From Methylobacterium sp. W2 (GTDB lineage Bacteria > Pseudomonadota > Alphaproteobacteria > Rhizobiales > Beijerinckiaceae), in contig NZ_VMOA01000017.1 in assembly GCF_020662345.1 (NCBI RefSeq), positions 1 to 64,000 of the forward strand: 64,000 bases of DNA, given 5' to 3'. Each line of letters opens with the position of its first letter. The stretch's first letter is position 1. Below are positions 43,778 through 53,679 of this stretch, one piece after another. The position numbers were made by a program, and so were the translations under genes. Under the pieces are notes generated by a model, which saw only the letters and a list, made by a program, of their open reading frames with translations, was not told the DNA's origin and did not search any database.

Positions 43778-45766
43778 ATGACCGAGCCACTGCGCACCCG
43801 CTCGCAGGCCGCTGAAGACGGCGAGGATGCCGGCTCGAATCCGAGCCGAAACGCCACCTTCGGCGATGTGGTCGCCGCCCGGTTCGACCGGCGCGACCTG
43901 TTGCGCGGCCTCCTCGGGGTTGGCGCCATCGCGGCGGTGGTGACGCCCCGCGCGCTCGCCGCCGGCCCGGCCGCGCCAGCGCAGGGACAGGCGACGCCGT
44001 TCCCATTCACGGAGATCGAGGCGGGATCAGACGTGCACCATCACGTGGCCGAGGGGCACGATGCCGACATCCTGATCCGCTGGGGCGATCCGGTCCTGCC
44101 CGGCGCGCCGGCGTTCGATCCGCTGAACCAGAGTGCCGCGGCGCAGGCCCGGCAATTCGGCTACAACAACGACTTCGTCGGTTTTTTCCCGATGCCCGGC
44201 GCCGCCGACCCGGCCGCGCACGGCCTTCTCGTGGTCAACCACGAATACACCAACGAAGAGCTGATGTTCCCCGGCCTCGGCCGCCAGGACATCAAGACTG
44301 TCGCCTTCAAGGGCATGAACCGCGACCTCGTCGATATCGAGATGGCTGCCCATGGCGGCTCGGTGATCGAGGTGAAGCGCACGGACGGCAAATGGGCCGT
44401 GGTGCCGGATTCGCGATATGCCCGCCGCATCACCGTCGAGACGCCGATGGCCCTCTCCGGCCCGGCGGCCGGCTCCGACCGGCTGAAGACCACCGACGAC
44501 CCGTCCGGCCGTGCGGTGAAGGGCATGATCAACAATTGCGCCGGTGGCACCACGCCCTGGGGGACGTGGCTCACCTGCGAGGAGAACATCAACTACTACT
44601 TCTCCGGCGCCCTCGCCGAGGGGTCGACCGAGGCGACCAACCACAAGCGTCTCGGCCTGCCCGGCAACGCCTATGCCTGGGGCCGCTTCCACGAGCGGTT
44701 CGACCTCGCCAAGGAACCGAACGAGCCCAACCGCTTCGGCTGGGTGGTGGAGATCGACCCGTTCGATCCCGCCTCCGTCCCGACGAAGCGCACGGCCATG
44801 GGCCGATTCAAACACGAGGGCGCCGCCGGCATCGTTGCGAAGGGAGGAGCTTACGTCGTCTACCAGGGCGACGACGAGCGCTTCGACTACGTGTACAAAT
44901 TCGTCACCAAGGCGGCGGTGAACCTCGCGGACCGGCGGGCCAACCGCGACATCCTCGATTCCGGCACGCTGCACGTCGCCCGATTCGATGCCGACGGGCG
45001 CGGTGCCTGGATGCCCCTGGTGTTCGGGCAGGGAAAGCTGACCCCCGAATACGGGTTCGCGTCCCAGGCCGACGTGCTCGTCGAGGCCCGGCGTGCCGGC
45101 GACCTCCTCGGAGCCACCAAGATGGACCGTCCGGAGGATGTCGAGGCCAACCCGAAGACCGGCAAGGTCTACGTGATGCTCACCAACAACGGGAAGCGCA
45201 AACCCGGCGATGAGAACGCCGCCAACCCGCGGCCCGACAACCGCTTCGGGCATATCGTCGAACTGACCCCGGACGACGGCGACCACGCGGCCTCGGGCTT
45301 CGCCTGGGAGATCCTCGTCAAATGCGGAGATCCCTCCATCGCGGCGGTCGGCGCCACCTTCTCCTCGGCGACGACGAAGGACGGCTGGTTCGGCATGCCG
45401 GACAATTGCTCGGTGGACGGGCAGGGCCGGCTCTGGGTCGCCACGGACGGGAACTCGCCGTCGAAGACGGGGCGCAACGACGGCATCTGGGCGATGGAGA
45501 CGGACGGACAGGGACGGGGCACGGGCAAGCACTTCTTCAGGGTGCCGAACGGCGCCGAGATGTGCGGCCCCTATTTCACCCCTGACGACACCACCTTCTT
45601 CGTCGCCGTGCAGCACCCCGGCGAGGCCGACGAGGAGGATCCGAAGGCCCTGCCCGCCACCTTCGAGGCGCCCTCCACCCGCTGGCCGGATTTCATCGAC
45701 GGAATGCCGCCCCGCCCCGCCATCGTCGCGATCACCAAGCGCGGGGGCGGCCGGGTCGGGAGCTGA
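43778..45766 (+). CDS. phoX: PhoX-family (DUF839) phosphatase, Tat-exported
   Basis: The 662-residue protein has a twin-arginine signal (RRDLLRGLLGVGAIAAVV, Arg38-Arg39, cut near LAAG) and the PhoX/DUF839 domain: FFPMPGAADPAAHGLLVVNHEY, the metal-site block NCAGGTTPWGTWLTCEEN, KGGAYVVYQGDDERFDYVYKF, DRPEDVEANPKTGKVYVMLTNN and PDNCSVDGQGRLWVATDGN. PhoX enzymes are calcium/iron alkaline phosphatases of the periplasm that release phosphate from esters. ATG at 43778 gives a short pre-Tat region; longer frames are not supported. Confidence 0.92.
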   Translation: MTEPLRTRSQAAEDGEDAGSNPSRNATFGDVVAARFDRRDLLRGLLGVGAIAAVVTPRALAAGPAAPAQGQATPFPFTEIEAGSDVHHHVAEGHDADILIRWGDPVLPGAPAFDPLNQSAAAQARQFGYNNDFVGFFPMPGAADPAAHGLLVVNHEYTNEELMFPGLGRQDIKTVAFKGMNRDLVDIEMAAHGGSVIEVKRTDGKWAVVPDSRYARRITVETPMALSGPAAGSDRLKTTDDPSGRAVKGMINNCAGGTTPWGTWLTCEENINYYFSGALAEGSTEATNHKRLGLPGNAYAWGRFHERFDLAKEPNEPNRFGWVVEIDPFDPASVPTKRTAMGRFKHEGAAGIVAKGGAYVVYQGDDERFDYVYKFVTKAAVNLADRRANRDILDSGTLHVARFDADGRGAWMPLVFGQGKLTPEYGFASQADVLVEARRAGDLLGATKMDRPEDVEANPKTGKVYVMLTNNGKRKPGDENAANPRPDNRFGHIVELTPDDGDHAASGFAWEILVKCGDPSIAAVGATFSSATTKDGWFGMPDNCSVDGQGRLWVATDGNSPSKTGRNDGIWAMETDGQGRGTGKHFFRVPNGAEMCGPYFTPDDTTFFVAVQHPGEADEEDPKALPATFEAPSTRWPDFIDGMPPRPAIVAITKRGGGRVGS

Positions 45767-46225
45767 CTTCACCACCGTTTCGCGGACGCTTCGCGACTCC
45801 TCCGGCTGGCCCCCGGATCACCCTTCGTTCCCGCTCCGGGCGTCCTGGGAAGGGGGCTGAACGGCAACAGGAGGAACCGACGAGCGCTGCCACCCATTCC
45901 GCCGCCCCTTTCCCGGACGCCTTGAAGTGAAGCGAAAGGCGATCCGGGAACCCGCACGGAAAGGGCCGCGTCAGCGGCTCTTGTGAGATGGCACAGGAGA
46001 GGCGGATGTGTCGCGACTTCCTTCGCCGAGCCCCGGATCGGGTTCCGCCACACTCCGCCCGTCCGAAAAGGAGGGCGGAGCGTAACGAAGGCGGCATCTC
46101 CTCCGGTACCCCGGCGACACAGCCTTAACGGAATCGGCGCAAGCTGCGCAGGAACACTGGGAGAGCGGCCGCCGGCGAGGGCGGCATCGCTTCACGTTTC
46201 CGTTTCGTTCCTGTATGGTTGGACC
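45767..46225. other. Gap before parE with a palindromic element
   Basis: The 459-base gap holds no convincing gene. An inverted repeat at 45909-45949 (TTCCCGGACGCCTT and AAGGCGATCCGGGAA, 14 pairs with one bulged base, 12-base loop) may end the phoX transcript or be a dispersed repeat. The parE promoter should lie to its right. Confidence 0.55.
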
Positions 46226-48316
46226 ATGACTCAGCGCGAGACCTCACGTCAGGCCGTCCCGGCCCCCGCCGGCGGCCGGCCGAGCGACCTGTTCGCGGGT
46301 GGTCAGGCGCCCGTGCGCGGCGCGAAGGCCGCTTCGGCCGCGCGTGCTCCTCTCGACAGGGCGCCAGTCGATGCAGCGGAGGCCGGCTACGACGCGTCGT
46401 CGATCGAGGTGCTGGAAGGCCTGGAGCCGGTTCGGCGCCGGCCGGGCATGTATATCGGCGGCACCGACGAGCGGGCCCTGCATCACCTCTTCGCCGAGGT
46501 GATCGACAATTCCATGGACGAGGCGGTGGCGGGCCATGCCAGCTACATCGAGGTGGAACTGGAAGAGACCGGCCACCTCGTCATCACCGACAACGGCCGC
46601 GGCATCCCGGTGGACCCGCACCCGAAATTTCCCGGCAAATCCGCCCTCGAAGTGATCATGACCACGCTGCATGCGGGCGGCAAGTTCGACTCGAAGGTCT
46701 ACGAGACCTCGGGCGGCCTGCACGGTGTCGGCATCTCCGTGGTCAACGCCCTGTCCGACATCCTCGAAGTCGAGGTGGCCCGCAGCCAGGTTCTCTATCG
46801 CCAAACCTTTTCGCGGGGCCATGTCCAGGGGCCCCTGGAGACGGTGGGCCGGGTGCAGAACCGGCGCGGCACGCGGGTGCGCTTTCACCCCGATGCGCAG
46901 ATCTTCGGGGCGCTGAAATTCGATCCGCGCCGGCTGTTCAAGATGGCGCGCTCCAAGGCCTACCTGTTCGGCGGCGTCGAGATCCGCTGGCGCTGCGCGC
47001 CCGCGCTGCTGGAAGGCATCGCCGACGTGCCGGCCGAAACCGTGCACCGCTTCCCCGGCGGCCTGCGCGACTATCTCGCCCGCGACCTCGACGGCAAGGA
47101 GCTCGTCACCGATGCGGTCTTCGCCGGCAAGGTGACGAAGCCCGGCGGCCACGGCTCCCTCGAATGGGCCGTCGCCTGGATGGTGGTGGAAGACGGAGTC
47201 TCGCACTCCTACTGCAACACGATTCCCACCGCCGAGGGCGGCACCCACGAGAGCGGCCTGCGCGTCGCCCTGCTGCGGGCCCTGCGCGAGCATGCCGAGC
47301 GCGTCGGCCAGGCCAAGCGGATGACCTCGGTCACTACCGACGACGTGATGGCGACCTGCGCCTCGATGCTCTCGGTCTTCATCCGCGAGCCCGAGTTTCA
47401 GGGCCAGACCAAGGACAAGCTCGCCACGGTGGAGGCCTCGCGCATCGTCGAGACGGCGATCCGTGATGCGTTCGACCACTGGCTCGCCGCCTCCCCGGCT
47501 CAGGCCAACAAGCTCCTCGATTGGGTGATCGACCGGGCCGAGGAGCGCCTGCGCCGGCGCCAGGAGAAAGAGGTCGCGCGCAAATCCGCCACCCGCAAGC
47601 TGCGCCTGCCGGGCAAGCTCGCCGATTGCTCGAAGGCGGGTACGGCCGGCTCGGAGATCTTCATCGTCGAGGGCGATTCCGCCGGCGGTTCGGCCAAGCA
47701 GGCGCGCGACCGTGCCAGCCAGGCAATCCTGCCCCTGCGTGGTAAGATCCTCAACGTGGCCTCGGCCAGCCGCGACAAGATGGGCGCCAACCAGCTCATC
47801 TCCGACCTGACCCAGGCGCTCGGCTGCGGCACCGGCAACGGCTACAGGGGCGAGGACCTTCGCTATGAGAAGGTCATCATCATGACCGACGCGGATGTCG
47901 ACGGCGCGCATATCGCCTCGCTGCTGATCACCTTCTTCTACCGGCAGATGCCCAAGCTCATCGACAAGGGCCATCTCTACCTCGCGATCCCGCCGCTCTA
48001 TCGGCTCACCCACGGCGCCAAGACGGTCTATGCCCGTGACGACGCCGACAAGGAGCGGGTGATCAAGACCGTCTTCAAGGGCGGCAAGGTGGAGATCAGC
48101 CGCTTCAAGGGCCTCGGCGAGATGATGCCGGCGCAGTTGAAGGAGACCACGATGGATCCGAAGAAGCGCACGCTCCTGCGCGTCGCGGTCCTCGACGAGG
48201 CACGGGATTCCACCGGCGATGCCGTGGAGCGCCTGATGGGCAACAAACCGGAAGCTCGCTTCGCCTTCATCTCCGAGCGTGCCGCCTTCGCCGACGAGGC
48301 GACACTCGACATCTAA
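46226..48316 (+). CDS. parE: DNA topoisomerase IV subunit B
   Basis: The 696-residue protein has the GHKL ATPase (EVIDNSMDEAVAGHASYIEV, DNGRGIPVD, TLHAGGKFDSKVYETSGGLHGVG), the transducer, and the TOPRIM domain with EGDSAGGSAKQARDR and DADVDGAHIASLLITFF. It is ParE rather than GyrB because KVYETSGGLHGVGISVVNALSDILEVEV and the following loop match ParE and there is no long GyrB insertion. With ParC it decatenates chromosomes. A disordered, Ala/Pro-rich tail of about 50 residues precedes the ATPase domain. parC is not in the window. Confidence 0.94.
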   Translation: MTQRETSRQAVPAPAGGRPSDLFAGGQAPVRGAKAASAARAPLDRAPVDAAEAGYDASSIEVLEGLEPVRRRPGMYIGGTDERALHHLFAEVIDNSMDEAVAGHASYIEVELEETGHLVITDNGRGIPVDPHPKFPGKSALEVIMTTLHAGGKFDSKVYETSGGLHGVGISVVNALSDILEVEVARSQVLYRQTFSRGHVQGPLETVGRVQNRRGTRVRFHPDAQIFGALKFDPRRLFKMARSKAYLFGGVEIRWRCAPALLEGIADVPAETVHRFPGGLRDYLARDLDGKELVTDAVFAGKVTKPGGHGSLEWAVAWMVVEDGVSHSYCNTIPTAEGGTHESGLRVALLRALREHAERVGQAKRMTSVTTDDVMATCASMLSVFIREPEFQGQTKDKLATVEASRIVETAIRDAFDHWLAASPAQANKLLDWVIDRAEERLRRRQEKEVARKSATRKLRLPGKLADCSKAGTAGSEIFIVEGDSAGGSAKQARDRASQAILPLRGKILNVASASRDKMGANQLISDLTQALGCGTGNGYRGEDLRYEKVIIMTDADVDGAHIASLLITFFYRQMPKLIDKGHLYLAIPPLYRLTHGAKTVYARDDADKERVIKTVFKGGKVEISRFKGLGEMMPAQLKETTMDPKKRTLLRVAVLDEARDSTGDAVERLMGNKPEARFAFISERAAFADEATLDI

Positions 48317-48406
48317 GCACGGGGGCGGGGCGCGAGTTCGGACGATCCGAGCCTAGCCCCCTTCCCGGAGGGATGCGCGCCAACGGAACGCGAGGCGAAA
48401 AGTAGC

Positions 48407-48437
48407 GCCGCGTCTGCTCAGGAGCCGCAGACGCGGC
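48407..48437. terminator. Hairpin after parE
   Basis: GCCGCGTCTGC and GCAGACGCGGC form a perfect 11-bp stem around a nine-base loop, 90 bases past the parE stop. No T-tract follows. It could mark the transcript end together with the hairpin at 48531. Confidence 0.45.
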
Positions 48438-48530
48438 ACATCGTGCGACAAGTTCCGGATCACCTTCCGCTGAGAACCGGCTTGATCGGATGTCTCAGCG
48501 GATGCTCCTGTCAAAGTGGATCATCCCAAA

Positions 48531-48566
48531 CGTGAAAAACCCGGCCGTGAGGCCGGGTATTTCACG
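48531..48566. terminator. Bidirectional terminator between parE and the outer-membrane gene
   Basis: CGTGAA-AA-ACCCGGCC is mirrored by GGCCGGGT-AT-TTCACG around GTGA: an 8-bp GC core plus a 6-bp outer stem. The A/T-rich tract next to the core on both strands fits a shared terminator for the two convergent genes. Confidence 0.7.
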
Positions 48567-48625
48567 TTCACGATCCTGATGCCGCGCGATCCTCGATGAG
48601 GACCGCGCGGCGATCATGGATGATC

Positions 48626-49453
48626 CTAGTAGGTGCCGAACTTGTAGTTCAGGCCGGCGCGGACGACGGCGAACTCGTCGTCGCGACGACCGGTGCTGAT
48701 CGAGCGCACAACCGAGTTGTCGGTGGTGTCGATGATGAAGGCGCCCTGGTTGCGGGTGCCGCGATCGAGGTTCACGTACAGGCCTTCGACCTTCAGCGTC
48801 ACAGCGGAAGCGCGGAAGAAGTTGAAGAACGACTCGGTGGGGAGAGCGTATTCGATACCACCGCCGACAGCGTAACCGGTGCGGAAGTCGTCGTTGCCCT
48901 TGAAGCCGCCGAAGCTACGCTCGGTGCTGCCAGCGCCGTAGGCGAAACCACCGGTGCCGTACACGAGGGTGCGGTCGAAGGCGTAGCCGAGGCGACCGCG
49001 GACGGTGCCGAAGAAGTCGAGGCTGGAGAGACCGCGCGGGTCGTTGATGGCGAAGCCCGGAGCGGCGACGACACCCGAGTCACGACGCTTGGCGCCGAAA
49101 TCGAGGTACTGGGCATCGGCTTCGATACCGACAACCACACCCGAACCCGGGGTGAACTGGTAGTTGTAGCCGATCTGCGCGCCGCCGGAGAAGCCGTCCT
49201 GGCTATCCTTGCTGAAGGTGGCGATCTGCGGGGTACCAGCAGCGGTGAAGCGGCTCGGCACGGCGAAGGAGTTCGGGCCTTCCTTGCCGGTGTCGAAAGC
49301 GTAACCGGCGTTGATACCGGCGTAGAAGCCCGTCCACGTGAAGACCGGGACCGGAACGAAGACCGGCGGAGCGGCGCGACGGGGAAGGTCGGCGGCCGAA
49401 GCGACAGCGGTCAGGCCGGCGAGAACGGTCGTAGCGAGAAGCAGTCTTTTCAT
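48626..49453 (-). CDS. Outer-membrane beta-barrel protein
   Basis: The 275-residue protein has a signal peptide (RLLLATTVLAGLTAVASA, cut after residue 20) and a proline-rich lead followed by the typical barrel start FTWTGFYAGINAGYAF. Alternating-hydrophobicity strands follow with LGYAFDRTLVYGTGGFAYG, and the end VRAGLNYKFGTY closes on an aromatic residue. It fits the Omp25/porin-like family of Rhizobiales (OmpA-like barrel). The function is structural or permeability-related. The ATG at 49453 is fixed by the signal peptide. Confidence 0.92.
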   Translation of the reverse strand: MKRLLLATTVLAGLTAVASAADLPRRAAPPVFVPVPVFTWTGFYAGINAGYAFDTGKEGPNSFAVPSRFTAAGTPQIATFSKDSQDGFSGGAQIGYNYQFTPGSGVVVGIEADAQYLDFGAKRRDSGVVAAPGFAINDPRGLSSLDFFGTVRGRLGYAFDRTLVYGTGGFAYGAGSTERSFGGFKGNDDFRTGYAVGGGIEYALPTESFFNFFRASAVTLKVEGLYVNLDRGTRNQGAFIIDTTDNSVVRSISTGRRDDEFAVVRAGLNYKFGTY

Positions 49454-50230
49454 TGTGTGTCTGGTCCTGATGGGCATTAAGCCTAGGTGCTTGTAGGCTC
49501 GGACGGGCGTGAGGTCTGTCGCATTCCTGCAACAACATCCACCGAATACAGCGCTAGCCGTCAACGAAGGGTAAAGGTTAGGCGCAGGTGAGGAATGAGA
49601 GGCCAGTGACGTGCTCTGGCGCACTTCCGGCGCCGTCCCAACCCACCTCGATGGTGATCCAGATCACGCCACCGTGACGACCAGTTTCCACTTCCCGCAA
49701 GCATTCATTAAGCGGAACAATTCTGCATCATGCGAGTTAGGAACAACTTTTTGTCCTGGCTCGCGATGCGAAGATTGCCCGCATGAAGGGCGATGGGAAG
49801 GCGTCGGCCCATCGTCACGGTCAGGCAATCAAATGCAGGCAACAGGACGTTAAGTGCGCCCCGTGATCCCGTGGTCGCGTATCCAAAGCCGGGATTCAGC
49901 CCGCTGCGGCATTCGCCGGCCCCGTCGCGGCTGACTCAATTCTGGTGACCCGGCCGCTTGCTCAAGACGAACCCGAGCCATTCGGCGAGCAGCGCATCAT
50001 CGCAGGACGGCCGCTCTGCCATGGGCGATTGCGAGCTTCCTCGTCGTGACGGTGACCGCACGGTCGGCGGGAGCGCCCGTGGAGCCGATGGCGACGGGCT
50101 TTCATCGCTGGAGGCGGCAGGTCTTCCGCCGATGCCCGGCGGGCATCCTCGATCGAAGCCATGACCCTGAAGGCTTCGCTGATCGCCGCGCCGACGGCGC
50201 GATGCGCCGCCGGGGAGGGACCGATAGGCT
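49454..50230. other. Long gap with AT-rich promoter region and a possible broken gene
   Basis: Around 49680-49760 the sequence is AT-richer, where the promoter of the outer-membrane gene may lie. From about 50230 to 49936 the minus strand, just downstream of fhcC, shows coding-like segments in two frames: RVMASIEDARRASAEDLP and, one base shifted, MAERPSCDDALLAEWLGFVL. This could be the remains of a small frameshifted gene. No known domain is recognised. Confidence 0.4.
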
Positions 50231-51031
50231 CTATCGCCCGGCCGTGACCCAGAGTTCACCCTTGCCGAGGGTGGCGAGATCGCCGGAATAGCGCGTGAGC
50301 GCACCGGCGGCGAGGTCGGCATGGGCGGGGCTGAGGGCCCGCAGGGACCGGGCGAGCAGACGCAGGAACACGAGATCGTGCGTTCCCGTCTCGACGAAGC
50401 TCGGGCTCAGGGCTCCGTGTCCGCCGGCGAGGATCGTCCCGCGCCGCATGCCGTAGCCGGGATGGTCGCCCACCGAGAGGGCCGCGATCGTGCCCGCGAT
50501 CATCCGCGATCCGGCATGGGCGCCGGCAGCGCCGACCAGGATCAACCCGCGCCGCATACGGTCGCCGAGGTAATCGCCGGCCGATCCGCGGATCACCAGC
50601 GTGGCGCCGTCGAGCCCGGCCTTGGCGGCGTAAACCGCGCCGCCGGCATGATCGCCGGCATCACCCTCGATGGTGATCGTCCCGCCCTTGGCACCGGATC
50701 CGGCATAAGGCCCGGCCGATCCCGTAACCGTCACCGATCCCGACGCCATGCCGGCGCCGAGGCGCTGACCGACATCGCCGACGACGCGGATCGAGCCGCC
50801 GCTGAGCGAGGCACCGACACTGTCGAAGCGGGACGAGCCGCCTTCGATGGTCAGGCTGTCGGAGCCGTCGAGGCTGATGGCGAAGATGTCGCCCAACGTC
50901 AGGCCGCGTCGGCTGGTGCCGATGGGAAGCCTGGCCGCTTCGGCCTCGGAGAGGCCGCTCAGGGAAAGCGGATTCACGTGGAGGAAATCGAGCCGCTCCG
51001 GCGGCTCCTGGCGCAGGGTGAGGGTGCTCAT
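50231..51031 (-). CDS. fhcC: Formyltransferase/hydrolase complex subunit C
   Basis: The 266-residue protein is the FhcC/FwdC-like right-handed beta-helix: repeated Gly-rich turns such as IRVVGDVGQRLGAGMASGSV, TVTGSAGPYAGSGAKGG, and MRRGLILVGAAGAHAGSRM. Together with FhcA, B and D it forms the complex that converts formyl-H4MPT to formate in methylotrophs. Its ATG overlaps the fhcD stop by four bases. The fold is that of glutamate-synthase-like helices and needs no metal. Confidence 0.94.
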   Translation of the reverse strand: MSTLTLRQEPPERLDFLHVNPLSLSGLSEAEAARLPIGTSRRGLTLGDIFAISLDGSDSLTIEGGSSRFDSVGASLSGGSIRVVGDVGQRLGAGMASGSVTVTGSAGPYAGSGAKGGTITIEGDAGDHAGGAVYAAKAGLDGATLVIRGSAGDYLGDRMRRGLILVGAAGAHAGSRMIAGTIAALSVGDHPGYGMRRGTILAGGHGALSPSFVETGTHDLVFLRLLARSLRALSPAHADLAAGALTRYSGDLATLGKGELWVTAGR

Positions 51032-51984
51032 GCCGCTCCAGCCTCGCTCGCCGGCTCCTTCGAGAGCAGGTCCTTCAGGTGATAATGGTGGCGGCCGAGA
51101 TTGCCGCCGTAATTGCCCGCCGTCACCGCCACGAGCCCGTGCGCGGCACCGGCTTCGGTGGAGGCGTGGAGCGCCGCGCGCATGGATTCGGCCACCGAGC
51201 GCGAGGTGAGCCCGTCGATGACGATCTCGAGCACCACGCCGACCTCGGCCGCGAGTTCCGAGCCGGCCCGGCCCTTGAGGGTCGGGCAATAAGCGTCGTT
51301 GGTGGAGGCCATCATGCCCTTGGTGCGCGCGCCGACCTTCGAGCCGGAACGGACGATGCCGCCGGGGAAGGGCAGGATCACATCCGCCACCGAGCGGGCG
51401 GCATCCACCGCGATCTCGGCGACCTTGAGGGTCTCGGCATGATTGCGGCCGAGGAACAGCAGGTTGCCGCCGCCCACCGCGCCGTCCACCGCGCGGACGA
51501 AATCCTCGCACAGGAACTCGCCGTCCATCACCGGCACGCGCCAATAGCGCCGCGCCTTGCCGGAGACGGGATCGGTCAGGCGCTTGGCCACCGCGAACCC
51601 GTCACCGAAATAGCGGATCGCGCCACCGAGCTTGATCTTGTGCGGCCCGTCGACGCCCGCATAGCAGGCCGTGCCGGGGCAGGTGAGGATGCACTGGCCG
51701 ACGCGCTTCAGAAGCTGGTCCTTGAGGCCGTTCGGCTCGAAGCCGAACAGCAGCACCCGCACGCCGGGGCGGCCGTCCGGAGTCTCCTCGGGGGAGAGCT
51801 CGCAATCGATGCCGGCCTCGGCGCCGCAGCCGATCACCGAGGTGGCGAACCCGGTCATGGTCACGGCGGCGATCATCGCCCATTTGGCGGTGTCGTTGGT
51901 GATGATCAGCGCCGTGCCGGCGACGTCGAACGCCTCGGCGAAGGTGTCGATCACCGGGATACCGTTGAGGGTGAGGTCAGTCAT
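51028..51984 (-). CDS. fhcD: Formylmethanofuran:H4MPT formyltransferase (subunit D)
   Basis: The 318-residue protein is Ftr/FhcD, with GAEAGIDCELSPEETPDGRPGV and LLFGFEPNGLKDQLLKRVGQCILTCPGTACYAG in its first lobe, and FLGRNHAETLKVAEIAVDAA with LVAVTAGNYGGNLGRHHYHLKDLL in its second. It moves the formyl group from formyl-H4MPT to methylofuran inside the FhcABCD complex. A 51-base gap separates it from fhcA. The fused last/first codons with fhcC show tight coupling. Confidence 0.96.
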   Translation of the reverse strand: MTDLTLNGIPVIDTFAEAFDVAGTALIITNDTAKWAMIAAVTMTGFATSVIGCGAEAGIDCELSPEETPDGRPGVRVLLFGFEPNGLKDQLLKRVGQCILTCPGTACYAGVDGPHKIKLGGAIRYFGDGFAVAKRLTDPVSGKARRYWRVPVMDGEFLCEDFVRAVDGAVGGGNLLFLGRNHAETLKVAEIAVDAARSVADVILPFPGGIVRSGSKVGARTKGMMASTNDAYCPTLKGRAGSELAAEVGVVLEIVIDGLTSRSVAESMRAALHASTEAGAAHGLVAVTAGNYGGNLGRHHYHLKDLLSKEPASEAGAA

Positions 51985-52035
51985 GCTCGGTCACCGTACC
52001 CACGCGAGGCGTCGTCATCAGGCCCGGCATCATTC

Positions 52036-53679
52036 TCAAGCTCGACATGCCACGTCCTCGAACACATCGCTCACGGGGAAGGCTTCGTCCGGCACGGTGA
52101 AGCTGTCGAGGCCGGCACCGAAGCGGGCGTCGAGATAGGCGTCGGTGCGCGTCTCCATCGCCTTGTCGGATTCCACCGTCAGTTCCAGGGTATGGCCGGC
52201 GCGCCAATCGACGATCTCGCCGTCCTCGACGATGACGTGGCCGTCCTTGAGCACCAGCCTGGCGCGGGCGAACATTGCGGTCCGGTTCTTGTCGTCGCGG
52301 TAGATCGCGACGTCGGCGCGAGCGCCCTCGCGCAAATGGCCGCGATCGGCGAGGCCGAGGAGCTTGGCCGGGCCGGAACGGGTCAGCTGAGCGATCTCGG
52401 AGAAGGTATATTCCCGCTCGATGCCGCACAGGCCGGAGCGCTCGGCGATGACCTTGTGCAGGCCAGCGATCTCGCGGTCGCGCTCCTCCTTGTCCATCAG
52501 CAGATGGATGATCCGCGGATATTCAGTGAAGGGACCGCCATTGGGGTGGTCGGTGGTGAGGATGGTGCGCTCGGGGTCGCCCGAGAGCAGCATCAGCTCG
52601 AGGCCGATCGCCCATTGCAGGGAGCTGACGGGGCCGCGCGGCTTGTAGAGGAACGGCACGATGCCGCCGCCTTCCGCGTCGCCCGCCGTGATGATCCACT
52701 TCTTCGGGTTCGCGCCCTTGCGGCCGGCGAACTGGCGGATGACGTCGAGCGAGATCGTCACCGTCTGTCCGAAGGCGACCTGACCCACGTCGAAGGTGGC
52801 GTTGGGGTGTTTCTCCATCGCCTCCGTGATGCGCTCGGCCGCCGAACGGAAACCACCGGTGCCGGGATTGGCCGGATCGACCGCGCCGTAGGCATAGAAC
52901 TGCGCATGGGCGAAGTGGATGCGCCGGCCTTCCGCCGCCTCCATCGTCGCCACGAAGGAATCGTCGGCGCCAGGAATGCCGAGGTTGTTGGCATGGACGT
53001 GCAGCGGATGCGGCACGCCGATCTCCTCCACCGCGTCGAGGAGGGCGTTCATGATCTTGCGGGTGGAGAGACCGTAGACCGGGATCTCCTCGTCGAGGCT
53101 GAGATTCAGCATCCCATCCTTGAAGGCCGAGGCGCCGCCCGCGTTGATGCACTTGACGCCGAGACCGCGCGAGGTCGCCACCGAGAGGGCAACGAGGTCC
53201 CGCACCGCCGCCTTGCCCTCGCGCTGGCGCAGCAAGTCGAGGAGTTGGTCGTCATTGCCCATCACGGTGAGCGCACCGCGGTCGAGGAGGGGGATGTCGG
53301 CGAGTTCGAGCTGGGTCGCCAGCGCATTGGTCGGCGGCATCGCCGGCTCGACGGCGATGGTGTAGCCCATCCGCGCATAGTTCGCGCCGATCCACGCGGC
53401 CGAGCCGCCGGCATGGGCGAAGGGATGGCCCTCGGGCGCCGCCTCGCTGACGTAGAGGTCGGGCAGGAGCAAGCGGCTCATCACCACGTTGCCGCCGGCG
53501 ATGTGCGAATGCACCTCGACGCCGCCCGCCATCACGATGCAGCCGGACGCGTCGATGGTCCGGTCGGGCTTGCGTTCGGAGGCGGCGACGACATGGCCGT
53601 CCTCGATCCAGACATCGCCGACGCCGTCGCGGCCGGCGGTGGGATCGACGACCCGGCCGCCCTGGATCAGGATCAGCAT
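52036..53679 (-). CDS. fhcA: Formyltransferase/hydrolase complex subunit A (amidohydrolase)
   Basis: The 547-residue amidohydrolase has the metal pair His57 and His59 (EVHSHIAGGN), a lysine in the GVKCINAGG region that could be carboxylated, further His residues in HPLHVHANN and HFAHAQFYAYG, and the catalytic Asp in TTDHPNGGPF. In methylotrophs FhcA hydrolyses formyl-methylofuran to formate. The ATG at 53679 overlaps the fhcB end by seven bases. The sequence matches archaeal FwdA/FmdA over its full length. Confidence 0.96.
   Translation of the reverse strand: MLILIQGGRVVDPTAGRDGVGDVWIEDGHVVAASERKPDRTIDASGCIVMAGGVEVHSHIAGGNVVMSRLLLPDLYVSEAAPEGHPFAHAGGSAAWIGANYARMGYTIAVEPAMPPTNALATQLELADIPLLDRGALTVMGNDDQLLDLLRQREGKAAVRDLVALSVATSRGLGVKCINAGGASAFKDGMLNLSLDEEIPVYGLSTRKIMNALLDAVEEIGVPHPLHVHANNLGIPGADDSFVATMEAAEGRRIHFAHAQFYAYGAVDPANPGTGGFRSAAERITEAMEKHPNATFDVGQVAFGQTVTISLDVIRQFAGRKGANPKKWIITAGDAEGGGIVPFLYKPRGPVSSLQWAIGLELMLLSGDPERTILTTDHPNGGPFTEYPRIIHLLMDKEERDREIAGLHKVIAERSGLCGIEREYTFSEIAQLTRSGPAKLLGLADRGHLREGARADVAIYRDDKNRTAMFARARLVLKDGHVIVEDGEIVDWRAGHTLELTVESDKAMETRTDAYLDARFGAGLDSFTVPDEAFPVSDVFEDVACRA

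Noticed and set aside
44027..45775. A 582-codon open frame opposite phoX
   Set aside because: Composition is that of a shadow frame; the plus strand has a complete PhoX domain and Tat signal.
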